Below are positions 46,336 to 58,113 of a stretch of 64,000 nt of DNA, in pieces. The notes beneath the pieces were generated by a model. That model ran no database searches. It had not been told where the DNA came from and saw nothing but the letters and a program-made list of their open reading frames with translations. The DNA is taken from the NCBI GenBank assembly GCA_033065855.1, contig JAVXUO010002005.1, forward strand, positions 248,001 through 312,000, written 5' to 3'. The DNA comes from Escallonia rubra (taxonomy: Eukaryota; Streptophyta; Magnoliopsida; Escalloniales; Escalloniaceae). The position numbers and the translations under genes were made by a program. How positions within the stretch are numbered: position 1 is the stretch's first letter; each line of letters opens with the position of its first letter.

Positions 46336-47084
46336 TTGGAGGATTTAAAGTTTGATGCCAAGGAAATGGTTTCGCACTATCCATGGATGTGCCACAATAA
46401 AATATAGTTCAAGTCAATGACTAAGTTGATCATGTGGGACAGCGTAAATACGGAGAGAGGACAGACACCAAGGAAACCTAGACAAAGCCTGGGGAATAGC
46501 AAAGTTTCGAGGGCGAGGGCGCGGGACGAGTACGGAGTGACAGTCAAGAATCCAATCCTGAGGTCCAGAGTCAAGGTTAGGTGCCTAGTATCTATCTCTA
46601 AACCTCTTTAGCTTTGAAGTTTATAGATCGTGAAGTCAAAATGTGCAAATAAACTAAGTTATTTAATTGAGTTCTCAAAGTCCATTATTTATATGCAACT
46701 AAACTATGTTGTCATCAAGTGGCAGATGTCACTCTTTGACAAATTGCCGAGGGTGCCACATCTGTCGAGATAGCGTGGACTGTCAGATTGCATACTCACT
46801 CGGTCTGCTCCGCACAGCACAGCTTTGCTCTATCTGTCTAGGAAGACTAACACAATGTTAGTGTGGCGAGAAAATACTCTTGATTTAGCAACCAATCCAA
46901 ATCCCTTACAGAGTTCTACAGAGGCCCCAGCAGACAAAACACTAGGTAGTGATGGGAAGGCCTGATACCCGACTGCTAGGCGACTAGACACGATGCCCTC
47001 TACGTTGGCACCTTTCAGTGATCCGGGGTCATGGTCCTTAAAGATGCCGATGAAAAGCCTTTATGCCAGAATGTGTAAACTAGT
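46336..47084. other. Spacer, no gene seen
   Basis: There is no coding remnant. Around 46730-46790 a short inverted phrase (GTGGCAGATGTCAC, then GTGCCACATCTGTCG) suggests a decayed DNA transposon end, too little to assign. Confidence 0.4.
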
Positions 47085-47475
47085 CATGCAGTCGCCAAGG
47101 CAAAGATAGTATTTTGGAGGAGTTGTCTATCCCGTAGTGAGTCCTTGAGCCGAAGCACTCAGAGCGCGCCAAGGTAGTTTTTCGGAAGGAGTTGCCTACT
47201 TGACGCGACGACGTAGGGTCCAAGAATAGTCGCCTCCCTAGCGGAAAAGGAATCCTCATGCCAGAGCACTCGAAACTCCCAGATGGCGACAATGTTCCGG
47301 GGGAGTCGTCTATCTCACAAAGAGTCCCTGTGCCAGAGTACTCAAAGCACACCAAAGTAGTGTTCAGGGAAAGTCGCATATTCAATGCACCGAGGTGGTG
47401 TCACGGACGAGACGGCCACCTGACTAGTCAAAGTAGTGTCTTGGAGGAGTCACCTACCTAGTGAAACAGTAGTCC
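47085..47475 (+). repeat. Degenerate tandem repeat, about 72-75 bp period, about five units
   Basis: Phrases of the form GCCAAAGTAGTGTTC..GGAGTCGTCTATC..GAGTCC..GCC(A/G)GAG(C/T)ACTC recur at about 47096, 47170, 47282, 47352 and 47428. One unit is longer than the others. No protein reading is conserved across units, so I regard this as a decayed minisatellite. Confidence 0.6.
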
Positions 47476-47884
47476 TCATGACGGAGCACTAGGTCGTGTC
47501 GAGGAAGGCCCTGGGGGACGTTGCACACTCGGAATAGTGGGTCAAAGTATGTTCCACGACCAAGACGAGGTGCGCATAGTGTGGTGAAGAGATGAGCCAA
47601 CATGGTGCACGGTAGTATGACAGAGGGCAAGAGAATATTTTTATGAGTGGCGAGGCACGTGAGCAAGGAGGAATATGTGCGTTGATAGGGGCATGCTTAA
47701 TAGCAATGGCGCGAGGGCGAGGTCGATGAGTGTTGCACGAGGCACGTGACACGGAGTTGGTGCATGGGCTCGGCCAATGGATCTTCTGCCGGGGGCACGC
47801 AGCGTGGAGACGAAGCTTGGGAGCAGTCGGGCATCATTGCGCTTGTAAGCTTTGTTAGGAAGGTTTCTGAAAAGAAAGATGGTT
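47476..47884. other. GC-richer spacer left of the copia element
   Basis: The short frames on the minus strand show no domain. The stretch ends in TGGTT (47880-47884), the left copy of the copia target duplication. Confidence 0.45.
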
Positions 47885-48879
47885 TGTTGGGGTATAGATT
47901 CGGTATGATGGCTTTGTGACTGAAAGAATGATCGGCTTCGAGGCACGTTGTAAAACGCTCTCCTTAAGTTTATATTTGCCCCCACCAAAGAAAACGGTGT
48001 GTAGCGGGTTACCAGCAAATATCCTCCAAGATACAACAAAGCGCTTTAGTGAATATCGTTTGCACACACGATATTCACCCCACAGATATGTGTATGGAAT
48101 TCTGGATAATGGGATTTACAAGTAAGAAATTCTGCAGAAATTTCTTGTTGTAAAAGATCTGCAGAAAGGAAAAATGAAGAGAGTAGAGGCTTATTACTAG
48201 GTCCGAAAATCTGACCATTGTGCTCTATTTATAAAGCACTAGTGGTTGCTAATCAAGTGTCACACATTTTCATCATCACCGAAGCAATCTGGACCGTTGG
48301 ATCAGAAACCGTTAAGATCAATGGTACAGATCCGGACTGGTAACTAACCAGCTCCCAACAGTTGGGTCTATCCAACTTGGAACCACCCAGCTGCCCAACA
48401 GGTGCAACTATCCGGACTGGTAACTAACCAGCTCGCAACAGGTGCAACTATTCGGGTATAACCCGAGTGTAACCACCCAGCTGCACCGGGTAGGATCCGA
48501 CCCGGTCCGTTGAACCGGCGGTCTAGTTTTCGTCACGAAAACTTAAAGGCGTCTAATCGCGTCTCGCGACGATCGAAGTGCAAAGTGCGCCATCAAAGCG
48601 CCACATTGCGCCTCACAGCCCACTGCCACGCTCACGCGCGCGCGCGCGCGCGTGCGATTGTTCCTCGTATGGTGCTTCGCACCATACTCGGTGCACATGC
48701 ACACACCTTAGCATACCACATAAATAATAAAGTAAGTGGAGTACTTTATTATATACCCAGTTACCTTTTCAATTCCCTTCTATGTGGGATTCCTTCATTT
48801 TTACCTCTTCACATTCCTTTCATCATTTTGACAAAGAAAATGAACCAAACTTGACACTATATTTTGGAAAACACTAACA
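47885..48879 (-). repeat. Copia 3' LTR (left copy)
   Basis: It is 995 bp and pairs with 53331-54314. It holds internal short repeats around CGGACTGGTAACTAACCAGC (two copies near 48334 and 48416) and a CG dinucleotide run near 48636-48652. Compared with the other LTR it has 6 extra bases near its left end (GATTCG-type) and scattered substitutions. Confidence 0.92.
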
Positions 48880-49389
48880 ATCCCCACCATTTTACAAAAT
48901 ATAAAATAAAACAAACAAAAAACCAGATCTTATTATCCAGTGAAGTACATGCATAAATGAAGATGTCTTACGACTTGAATCTTCACTTAGTGATTACATA
49001 ACAAGACTAATCTGAAAAAGTGTGGTAGATAAACTTTGAACCACCTATCCTTGTTGACTAGCCGGTCACATATCACACATGAAACTCCTATCCATACACA
49101 AATCCAGAAAACTGCTTATACAATGACTGGCCATGTAATTTGTATCTTATTTTTCATGAGTGCTCTAAAGTTAAGCCCTTAAACTCGTGAGAAGCGACCC
49201 CTCTTCACATTCACTAGTCAGGTCTATCAAGAGTGTACCGTAACTAACACTCCAAAGAATGATCCTTTTATAGACCTATTAAGAGTATAATACTCACCCT
49301 ATTCCTTCATTACGGTTACCAAGCACATGACCTTGGGATGACTAAAATTTGTGCTTGCAACCACCATCATAATGTACTTTTGACTCGTT

Positions 49390-50893
49390 GAACTCAAGAC
49401 TTGGTGTTAGCAAGCGTTGAGTCGAGATTTCCATCATTGGTGATCCTTGACATGGGCTTGAGACCCATCCCTCGTGAGGTTCTAATAATCATTTCCCTTG
49501 GAAGCCCTGTGGTTAACGGATCCGCCAAATTTTCCAATGACCTCATATATTACAATGTGATTATTTCTTCGGTAATCAACTGTCTCACGTAGCTATGTTT
49601 AAGACCAATATGTCTAGACTTTCCATTATACACTTCGCTACATGCCCGTGATAGAGTTGATTGACTATCACACCTTATCGATATCGGAGCCATAGGCTTA
49701 GGCCATAAAGGAACCTCTAAAAGCAAATTCCTTAGCCATTCTGCCTCCTTGCCCCCTGCAGCTAAAGCAATAAACTCTGCTGCCATGGTAGAATCAGTAA
49801 TGCAAGTCTGTTTCTTCGAACCCCATGATATTGCTCCCCCACCAAGTGTGAAAATCCATCCACTTGTGGAAGCATAATCCTCCCGATTCGTAATCCAACT
49901 GGCATCTGTGTATCCTTCCAAAACAGAAGGATACCCATTATAACATATGCCGAAATCCATAGTTCTTTTAAGGTACTTAAAGACCCTATATATTGCATTC
50001 CAATGCATATTACTAGGACAACTAGTATATCTACTAAGTCTCCCTGTGGCATAAGCAATATCCACTCTAGTACAAGTCATGGCATACATTAAACAGCCTA
50101 TTGCACTCGCATATTCTAGTTGTCTCACAGCTCTACCATCATTAGGAGACAACTTAATACTCTCATCGAACGGAGTACTAACTGGTGTGCTGTCTAAATG
50201 GTCAAACCTTTTTAAGACCTTCTCAATATAATGAGATTGTGACAAGGTTATGTAACCATTATTTCTTAAGATTTTAATTCCTAAAATCACGTCAGCCACA
50301 CCCATGTCCTTCATATTCAAAATTATCGGATAATAATTTCTTTCTTTACAACTTGTTCCAAGTCAGTACCAAAAGTGAGCATATCATCTACGTATAAGCA
50401 AATGATAACTCTCTTACTGCCATTAAACTTGATACACACACTTATCCGATTCTTGAATTTTGAAACCATTAGACATCACAATTTGATCAACTTTTGATGC
50501 CGCTGTTTTGGGGTTTGCTTAAGACAATGACTTAATCAGTTTACAAACTTTTGTGTTTTTTCCCATGTACAACAAACCCTTCCAGTTGTTGCATGTACAC
50601 CTCATCTTCTAGTTCACCATTTAAAAATGTTGTTTTAACATCCATTTGATGAATTACTAGCTTATGGATAGAGCCAATGCTATAAGCACCCTGATAGTGG
50701 CTATCCTTGCAATTAGTGCATAAGTGTCAAAGTAATCGACACCTTCCTTTTGGGAAAATCCCTTAGCCACTAACCTTGCCTTAAATTTTTCAATCGATCC
50801 ATCAACCCTTAACTTTTTCTTGAAGATCCATTTACAACCAATGGGTTTAGAACCAGGTGGTAAATCCACCAATTTTCGTGTTTCATTTCCCAT
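49390..50893 (-). pseudogene. Copia reverse transcriptase and RNase H region, interrupted
   Basis: Minus-strand pieces: [20 protein letters not shown] and [19 protein letters not shown] (50893-50657) start the reverse transcriptase. The YVDD catalytic motif is readable in another frame at 50394-50383. The open frame 50320-49550 continues with GVADVILGIKILRNNGYITL, a YTDASWITNREDYASTSGWI segment and STMAAEFIALAAGGKEAEWL, the last two belonging to RNase H. A nonsense codon at about 50906 separates it from the upstream frame, and several frame changes lie between 50657 and 50320. Confidence 0.88.
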
Positions 50894-50905
50894 GATTAAA
50901 TCAAC

Positions 50906-52837
50906 TTATTCATTTATTGCTTTCTTCCAAAAGGAAGAATCTTGAGACTTCATAGCCTTATCATAAGTCCTAGGGTCATATTTCGCATTTAAGACAATCG
51001 GTATGGAGTTGTATACTGTCGTCCTAGTTCCTTCTACCAAATACATGTAGAAATCGGGTCCATAGGTTTTAGCAATTCTCATTCGTTTGCTCCTCCTAGG
51101 TTCCACTTCATTTTCATGGTTTTCCTCAACTTCACGTTGACCTTCCTTTTGCTCAACTTGCTTAGGAAGTGATTGGAACCTACTTTCGTCAAAGATGGCA
51201 TCTCTAGATTCAATGATAGTGTTTTTAGAATAATAATCATTATGTTCCACTACCATGAACCTATATGCTTTACTGTGTAAAGCATAACCAATGAAAATAC
51301 ATTCAATGCCTCTTTCACCCAATTTCTTTCTTTTTGGTTCCGGAACTCTTACAACGGCCCTACAACCCCAAACTTTAAAATAATTTAAATTAGGCTTCCT
51401 TTTCTTCCATAGCTCATAAGGAGTTACGTTATTTCCTTTAGTTGGAACTCTATTTAATATGTAGCAAGCCGTTAATAAAGCTTCCCCCCAAAATCCTTTT
51501 CCTAGACCCGAGTTGGAGAGCATGGCATTAACCATTTCGACTAATGTCCGATTCTTTCTTTCCGCTACACCATTCTGTTGTGGTGTATACGGTGCAGAAA
51601 GTTCATGTACTATGCCATTTTCTTCAAAAAATGGTGGCTCATAGTACTCTCCTCCCCTATCGGTTCTAAGCACTTTTATTTTGGCATCACAAAAATTTTC
51701 TACTTCATTTTTATATGTGACAAAACTAGGCATGGCATCATTTTTATTATGCAACAAATAAACATAGCAATACCTAGAATAGTTATCAATAAAAGTCACA
51801 TAATATGAGTTTCCTCCTAACGAAGGAGAGGAGTGACAATCTCCTAAATCACTATGTATTAAATCTAAAATCTTAGACTCTCTTTGTCCATTTTGAAAAG
51901 GAGCTCTAGTGATTTTAGTAAGCATACATGTCTTGCAAAATCCTTTATCTACATGCATACTAGGCAAAAGATTCAATTTAACCATGTCATTAATTTTCCT
52001 AGTATTAACATGTCCTAAACGATTATGCCAAAGAAAAGATTGTGACTCAATAATATAAGCAGAAATAATATTCTTATTATTAATATTGAGCTTGAACAAT
52101 CCATCACAAAAATATCCCTTGCCCACAAAAACCCCTCCCTTAGAGAGTACAAATTTATCAGCTTCAAAAACAAGTTTGAAACCAAACTTGTTAAGCATAC
52201 AACCCGAGACTAAATTCTTCCTAATTTCGGGCACATGACAGACATTAGTAAGAGTGACAACTTTTCCGGATGTAAATTCGAGCTCGACATTTCCTTTGCC
52301 CGCAATTTGCACAATTGACGAATTTCCCATGTAAAGAATGCTTCCATCCTTCACCGGTTCATAGGTTGTAAAAAACCTCTTGTCTTTGCACACATGCCTT
52401 GTTGCACCCGAATCAATCCACCAAGCATCGTCATCTTCAAGGACATTTACCTCACTGATTACCGCGACTAAATTATTTTCGGTCGCCTTTTTCTGTTTCT
52501 TCAAGGCACGGCAATCACGCTTATAGTGCCCTGGTTTGCCACAGTGAAAACACTTTCCTTTGTGTTTTTTCTTCTTGTCCTTGTCCTTGTCGTCGTCATC
52601 ATTTCCTTGAAGCTTCCTTCTCTTGTTCTCACGAGAGTTCTCCTTCTTCCACGGCCAAGATTTTAGAAACACCCTCGCTTTTAGACTTTTCTTCCTTGCG
52701 CAAGTCTTCCTCAATCCGAAGATGAGTACCCAACTCGTCAAGGTTGATGTCTTCCTTGCGATGCTTAAGGCTGTTTCTAAAATTCTTCCAAGAAGGAGGC
52801 AATTTATCAATGATAGATGTAAAAACAATAAACTCAT
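50906..52837 (-). pseudogene. Copia pol: nucleocapsid zinc knuckle, protease and integrase, open frame
   Basis: A 643-codon open frame. It carries the CCHC knuckle CFHCGKPGHYKRDC, the aspartic protease site WWIDSGATRHVC, the pre-integrase motif LWHNRLGHVNTRKI, integrase text FIDNYSRYCYVYLLHNKND and TPQQNGVAERKNRTLVEM, and a C-terminal region with KVWGCRAVVRVPEPKRKKLG. It ends at a stop where related elements read on into reverse transcriptase. Its frame differs from that of the gag ORF, with the junction near 52630-52680. Confidence 0.9.
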
Positions 52838-53306
52838 CCAAGGCTAACTTGTGTTGGGAATAACGATCAAGAATACTTTTAATCTCATTAAACTGTTCCA
52901 TAACCGATCTACCATCAACCATTTTGTAATCAAAAAATTTAGAAACGATGAACCTTTTACTGGTGGCATCCTCGGTGATGTAGCGACGCTCCAATTGGTT
53001 CCAAAGTTCCTTAGCGGTCTTGACAGTATGATAGGCATCGAACAGCGTGTTGGACATGCCATTCAGAATATGTCCTCGACATATCTCATCATCTTGATCC
53101 CACCTCAATCTTTCACGTGTCTTCGCAACACTTTCCTCCTCATTTTCACCGGGTTCCGGAGGTCTTGGATTCACGATCACGTAGTACACTTTCACTGTTA
53201 CTAGTAGAAAGTGCATCTTCCTTTGCCAACGAACAAAGTCCCCACCATCAAAACGCTCCAAGCGGTGGAAATCCGAGCCCATGTCTTTCAACGTCACGAA
53301 CGCCAT
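52629..53306 (-). pseudogene. Copia gag ORF
   Basis: A 225-codon frame beginning MAFVTLKDMGSDFHRLERFD, with the UBN2/gag features FDGGDFVRWQRKMHFLL, ELWNQLERRYITEDATSKRF, MEQFNEIKSILDRY and DKLPPSWKNFRNSLKH. It encodes the particle-forming capsid region. The knuckle and enzymes follow in a different frame, so a frameshift near 52650 separates gag from pol in this copy. I cannot tell whether that is a mutation or a programmed event; most plant copia elements use one continuous frame. Confidence 0.88.
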
Positions 53307-53330
53307 TGTTGCAAAATATAAACTTAAGAT

Positions 53331-54314
53331 TGTTGGGGTATACGGTATGATGGCTTTGTGACTGAAAGAATGATCGGCTTCGAGGCACGTTGTAAAACGC
53401 TCTCCTTAAGTTTATATTTGCCCCCACCAAAGAAAACGGTGTGCAGCGGGTTACCGGCAAATATCCTCCAAGATACAACGAAGCGCTTTAGTGAATAGCG
53501 TTTGCACACACGATATTCACCCCACAGATTTGTGTATGGAATTCTGAATAATGGGATTTACAAGTAAGAAATTCTGCAAAAATTTCTTGTTGTATAAGAT
53601 CTGCAGAGAGGAAAAATGAAGAGAGTATAGGCTTATTACTAGGTCCGAAAATTTGACCATTATGCTCTAGTTATAAAGCACTAGTGGTTGCTAATCAAGT
53701 GTCACACATTTTCATCATCACCGAAGCAATCTGGACCGTTGGATCAGAAACCGTTAAGATCAATGGTACAGATCCGGACTGGTAACTAACCAGCTCCCAA
53801 CAGTTGGGTCTATCCAACTTGGAACCACCCAGCTGCCCAACAGGTGCAACTATCCGGACTGGTAACTAACCAGCTCGCAACAGGTGCAACTATTCGGGTA
53901 TAACCCGAGTGTAACCACCCAGCTGCACCGGGTAGGATNCGAACCGGTCCATTGAACCGGCGGTCTAGTTTTCGTAACGAAAACTTAAAGGCGTATAATC
54001 GCGTCTCGCGACGATGCGCACGTGCGAACTGCGCCATCAAAGCGCCACATTGCACCTCACTGCCACGCTCACGCGCGCGCGCGTGCGTGCCATTGTTCCT
54101 CGTATGGTGCTTCGCACCATACTCGATGCACATGCACACACCTTAGCATACCACATAAGTAATAAAATAAGTGGAGTTCTTTATTATATACCTACTTACC
54201 TTTTCAATTCCCTTCTTTGTGGAATTCCTTCATTTTTACCTCTTCACATTCCTTTCATCATTTTGACAGAAAAAATGAACAAAACTTGACACTATATTTT
54301 GGAAAACACTAACA
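53331..54314 (-). repeat. Copia 5' LTR (right copy)
   Basis: It is 984 bp, highly similar to 47885-48879, and contains the only undetermined base of the window (53939). Reading on the minus strand it is TGTTAG...CCAACA, the usual TG..CA form. Confidence 0.92.
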
Positions 54315-56812
54315 TGGTTGAGTATAACTTTGTCAAGAGAGAAACCTAGCATAGCCATTGACTTTTACTCTGTCAAGCTCGAAGACTTGCGATTTAAGTT
54401 CGGAATGCACTATTAGGGAGCTGAACCACTATGGACCTTTGCTGCACCCTGGAAAAGCTTTTGGTAATATCACTCATATGAGAGGTTTTTTGAAGTTGAC
54501 AGTGCCAAAAAGATGGTTGTTACCGCGTGTTTAATTTTTCTTTTTCATTTATTAGATTGTGAAATACTGACTACTAGTGATTTGTGAATACCAGTGTTTG
54601 GTGTTAAAAATTGTTTGAAAAGCCGAGAAAATAGTTTTTTGTAACAGAAATCATTGGTCCAAATAATTTATAGACGTCGGCAGCGTTCTACTGCCAAAAT
54701 TAAAGGTCACTTTGCTTGCCCGCGTGTGCGCGTCCGCTTTTGTACGTATTACTTGTTGAGGTCCCTAAATCTTGCTTCTCTAGGGTAACAAACTAACGAT
54801 ATAGCTTCCAAACTGAAGCTGTTTGGAACCAAATTATTGGTGGTTGTTGCTAAGGTTACTGAAATAGTTGAGACGTGACCCAAAGATTAGCTAGTCACTT
54901 TAGATGAATTTCTGCTAGCCACATTGGTACTATCACGTGACAGTACCAATTAGGTGCCAAACCATTCAGACAGTTTGCCACCATATTATCAGCCAAGCTC
55001 AAACTCCACTGCATTATCCATCTAAAGCCTAGTCCAATGAAACAGGGGAGGTGTCTATCCTCCTAAAATTGGTCGGGAAGCTAGAGTCCCTTCATTTTTA
55101 TCAATAATTAAGGTTGATTAGTCGACAAGTAAGTTTAATTACTTCTAAATATTTAGGAAGCCAGACGTGACATGCATCTGTACAGTTTCATGGAGAGAGT
55201 CGAGGTGAGATTCCCCTTAGCTCCGTGAGGACCCCCCCGATCCAGTATTGTGGCTCCCTCGGTGGCGTACAAGGCATTCAAAGCCTTGCGGAGAGTTGCC
55301 CGAAAATGCGTCCAAGACTTTAGGCAAATGCATGAGAGATAAAAGGATCCAGTGGCAATAAAGAATGTATAGTTTTATATTGTCCACATTTCATGTCATC
55401 ACTAAACGATTACATAAAAATAAAAACAAATCGTCGGAACAAATACGGTACTTTCCAAACTTAATTAAAATAGTTAACTTCATGATGGGACCATATATAA
55501 TTCGTTGTTGTTAAGTGGTGAGGTTGATAAACATACAAAATGTTACTATAACGTTCTCATTAGTGATAAATAATTCACGGTAAGATGGTCAGACATACTT
55601 TTACAGACAGACACCTTCAATGATAAATTCATAGCGTCACTTATAAATACGAGAGACGATCAATTACTGCTATATGGGGAGGCTAAGCTTCATAAATTTT
55701 CTTGATAAATTTCAAGATTAGACTTCACATAATTTGGATCCTCCAAGTACTGCTGAGAGGTACAGCTCATTGCTATTCTTTTAATTCCTGGCATGTCCGT
55801 GGGGAGAAAGTTCAAGGTAATTATAGTTTCGCTAAAACTTCAAAAATAATCATATACAAATCACATGTCAAAATAGTTTAAAAACCTTCCCCCTTTTCTT
55901 GTCGGATTAGTTATACGTGATACCCGAGAGGCTTGTCAATGGTTTCACTTAGGACCCGAGGGTTATAATTCCATCAGATACCAACAATGGTTTACTTTCG
56001 GCTACAGTTGTATTCTTTTTCTTTTTCTTTTTGTTAATAAGAGAGTGACATAAATATAAACATAAAAGTATCGTTTACACACAGAGATCATCAAAGCCAT
56101 AGTCATGACAAGTCCATGACGCCAAATACACAAATAGGAAGTGCACGAAATTAGAAAAGCAGCATGCACATGTACAAATGCCCGGACAAAAGACTATTAA
56201 TAACCAGTGACTGAGCCACCAAAAGATTTTACTGAATCAGTCAACCGGTACCGACGTTGGGGCATGGCTACAGTTGTATTCAATCATGGTTAAGCCGCCT
56301 ATTTTTCTTCGGGTAAAATTTTTTACGTGCCTCTCACACGTTCGCCAGTGGAGCAATTTTGGCAAACCACCAAAGTGACAATGGTTTTTTATTGGAGAAC
56401 AATTTTCCCCACTCTCCAGGTATGTTAGAAACAATTTTCTCCACTCTCATTCTTACCCAGAAGTTAGAATGATCACAAAGATATCGTAACATACTAACAA
56501 ATACACAATGCCTAGATCCACACGTTAACATGGTTCTGTTTTAGTCCACGAATGGACCAAAAAGACGACATTTTGTCGCTATAAAAGATTGTGACCGAGG
56601 TGGACATAACCCTTTAGTAGCGGAAAGTCCGCTTTCATTAGGCTTTGCCAATTGCCACCTAATTAAAAGTGATAGCACGCAGGACCCAGTCTCCCTTCGC
56701 TAACGTGGTGGACGAAAGGAAAATTCCATGTCAAAAACGTATTCACTAGTAGGTTCGTTTGCAGGGCATGTATAGTAGGCCACTGCCTCTAGTTTTATGT
56801 TTCAGTCAAAAG
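54315..56812. other. Spacer between the copia element and SIN3 copy 2
   Basis: It starts with TGGTT, the right target duplication. No gene, domain or structured repeat can be supported. The minus-strand frames around 56237-56531 are short and featureless. The last about 40 bases resemble the sequence just upstream of SIN3 copy 1 (AGTTTTATGTTTCAGTCAAAAG against GTTTTATTATTCGGTCATAAAAG). Confidence 0.5.
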
Positions 56813-57732
56813 ATGGAGGGCGGTTGGTCTAAGGTGGAAGCCATTAGATACATCACGGTCACGCAAAAAGGGTTACATATACAAAGCCAAAGGTACCACA
56901 ATTTCGTCAAGCTTAAGACCTCATTTTAGGGTTTAACGTGTTCTCACTCAAAAAGGATCGGAAGAGTGGCCATCTGCGCAAAGCCAAAAACGACGTTTTT
57001 GTAGTCAAAGCTGCTATGGAATTCTCCAACAAGGTAAGACAACGTTTTGTAGCTGATGATCTAGCTTATAAAACATTTATGGACACCATGACTAGGTACC
57101 ACAAGAGGTTAATGAGCTTAGATCAGGTAGTTGATGAACTCAGATTTTTCTTCAAAGAGCATCCACATTTTTATATGGACTTCACAAGGCTTTTGACCGA
57201 TTCCTTAGAGATACAATCTAATCCGGTGCAAACGGGCAAAGAAAGTCACATGAATAACTTAAAAGGGAGTGGTGGTACATGTAATAATCTCAGAAAGCGA
57301 CAGAAAACCCTCCTTGAAAAGGCCCGACAGGTTTGTGAAGAGATGAGATACGAAGTCGATATGGTGGTCAAGTTGTTGCAATCAACGGGCGAGCAAGCCT
57401 CACAATTCGTGCACAGCATAACTCTGGAAGGTCCAGTGAGCATCGAACAGTACTTCAGTGCACTACACTCTAGGTGAATTGAACGTTTATACAACGAGCA
57501 CGGCTTGGACGTGCTGGACAAGATGCGGCAAAATCTGACAGTCATATTACTACGTCTCATGTGGCAGAAGTGTTCGGAAGGGCAAAAGTTCAGAGGAGAA
57601 GTCGATGCATATTGGAAAGAGAACGTTGAAGGTTGGTGTGGTGAAACAGGAGTGTTCGGTGCTGGTTCAGTCTCCAGATCAAAGGACGTGGATCGTGTCG
57701 TAGAGGAGGGGAGGAATATGGATATTGCTTGA
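56813..57732 (+). pseudogene. SIN3-derived copy 2: PAH and partial HDAC-interaction domain, one in-frame TGA
   Basis: It starts MEGGWSKVEAIRYITVTQKG, with a stop near 56925. A second open frame 56938-57477 encodes a paired amphipathic helix (VRQRFVADDLAYKTFMDTMT, LDQVVDELRFFFKEHPHFYM, DFTRLLTDSLE) and then CEEMRYEVDMVVKLLQSTGE and PVSIEQYFSALHSR. After TGA (57475-57477) the same frame continues as IERLYNEHGLDVLDKMRQNL to 57732. Plant SIN3-like (SNL) proteins have LRCIERLYGDHGLDV at this point, so TGA replaces the Cys codon. No introns are visible, and the HDAC-interaction region is cut off. SIN3 scaffolds histone deacetylase complexes. This copy most likely is a pseudogene; a short PAH protein ending at 57474 is possible. 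Confidence 0.72.
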
Positions 57733-58113
57733 GATCATTGCAAGTAATTGTTCGGTCGTTTCATCATCGAAAAACTTCAATTTTCTACCCATTTTTTTAT
57801 TCGTTTTACACGTATGTAAACACCTGTAAGATCTGTCAAGGTTGTGAAAAGAAAAATGGTTGATAGCATTAGCTTGTAAAGAAGATGATTGACAAAAACT
57901 ACCTGTTGTTACTATTTCAAATTGGACGTTTCATGAATACAAGCACTCTCTACCCTTTGACTGAAGTTTAAAGTCCTTGGGAGTAATGGCACATTACGCA
58001 TACAAAAAATATACAACAAAAGCAAAAAAAAAAAATCACTAACCCATCAAAAAGATGCGCCTCAGAATCCTGTCTTGTTTCTGTTGCAAGCCAATATTAA
58101 CTTAAACCTGATG
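57733..58113. other. Spacer and 3' UTR of WDR55
   Basis: It lies between the SIN3 copy and the WDR55 stop codon and probably includes the WDR55 3' UTR (minus strand). No gene is seen. Confidence 0.5.

Larger units (their letters stand above)
47885..54314 (-). mobile_element. Ty1/copia LTR retrotransposon, 6.4 kb, full structure
   Basis: Two near-identical LTRs (47885-48879 and 53331-54314) begin TGTTGGGG and end ACTAACA on the + strand. They are flanked by the 5-bp target duplication TGGTT (47880-47884 and 54315-54319). The internal genes run on the minus strand in the copia order gag, protease, integrase, reverse transcriptase, RNase H. Next to the 3' LTR (+ strand left end), AATCCCCACCA is the complement of a purine-rich polypurine tract. 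The first Met of gag lies only about 25 bp from the 5' LTR, and no standard initiator-tRNA-Met primer site is apparent. Stops and frame changes show that it is no longer self-sufficient. The close LTR similarity suggests a fairly recent insertion. Confidence 0.93.

Noticed and set aside
47454-48125. Overlapping frames at the left copia LTR
   Set aside because: They run across the LTR border and recur in the other LTR without any domain.
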